Assembly (NCBI RefSeq): GCF_015244565.1
Contig: NZ_JABCQG010000018.1
Location: 1 to 42,558, forward strand
DNA length: 42,558 nucleotides
Origin: Gluconobacter vitians
Lineage (GTDB): Bacteria; Pseudomonadota; Alphaproteobacteria; Acetobacterales; Acetobacteraceae
Direction of reading: 5' to 3'
Shown: one piece after another, positions 42,525 to 42,558 of the stretch
Layout: each line of letters begins with the position of its first letter
Position numbering within the stretch: position 1 is the stretch's first letter
The notes under the pieces: generated by a model
Told to the model about the DNA's origin: nothing
The model's input: only the letters and a program-made list of their open reading frames with translations
The model's database searches: none
Position numbers and translations under genes: made by a program

Positions 42525-42558
42525 GTGGTGTTGGTGATGTTGGGGGATTTTTTGTGGT

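Overview
The window looks like chromosome of an acetic acid bacterium (Acetobacteraceae, Alphaproteobacteria). This is inferred from moderately high GC, the style of the proteins, and the gene mix: a PaoABC-type periplasmic aldehyde oxidoreductase, GH15 enzyme, Tat-type aldo/keto reductase and TonB receptor. I cannot confirm genus or species. It contains no rRNA, CRISPR array or phage module.

Layout. 1-700: the end of an IS3-family element that has cut a succinate-semialdehyde-type dehydrogenase gene. 896-2118: an HxlR regulator, a tautomerase and a small acidic protein. 2135-7053: an uncharacterised cluster of a GT2 glycosyltransferase (+) facing a minus-strand operon of MFS transporter, acyl-CoA-dehydrogenase-like protein, PIG-L deacetylase and NodS-like methyltransferase. 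7234-11078: a paoABC-like molybdenum aldehyde oxidoreductase operon whose iron-sulfur subunit has an in-frame TGA exactly at a cluster cysteine. 11133-13294: an SDR oxidoreductase and NhaA.

13368-28425 is the metabolic core. A LysR regulator is divergent from an eight-gene-plus operon with the content of an Agrobacterium noc/occ opine region: binding protein, three-part opine-oxidase-like dehydrogenase, two permeases, ATPase, arginase and ornithine cyclodeaminase. It converges, across a perfect 13-bp terminator stem, on a complete urease operon preceded by a NiCoT nickel permease (nickel permease-ureD-A-B-C-E-F-G). Read together: imported opine-like arginine conjugate is oxidised to arginine, arginase gives ornithine and urea, cyclodeaminase turns ornithine into proline and ammonia, and urease turns urea into ammonia and CO2. 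The specific opine is inference.

28500-30934 is a TonB-dependent receptor broken by a single-base frameshift. 31251-31988 is a DUF72 protein, followed by a gene remnant and an AT-rich gap. 32432-36774 is a cell-wall amino-sugar recycling operon: sodium:solute symporter, murQ, GntR regulator, anmK. Then come an MgtC-family protein with a structured leader, a cysteine hydrolase, a GH15 enzyme, an 800-bp gene-free gap, a periplasmic aldo/keto reductase and an initiator tRNA-Met. The tRNA 3' end is tandemly duplicated next to a strong terminator.

Three genes (aldehyde dehydrogenase, paoA, TonB receptor) are interrupted by three different kinds of lesion, so the strain seems to be losing accessory functions, unless some are sequencing errors.
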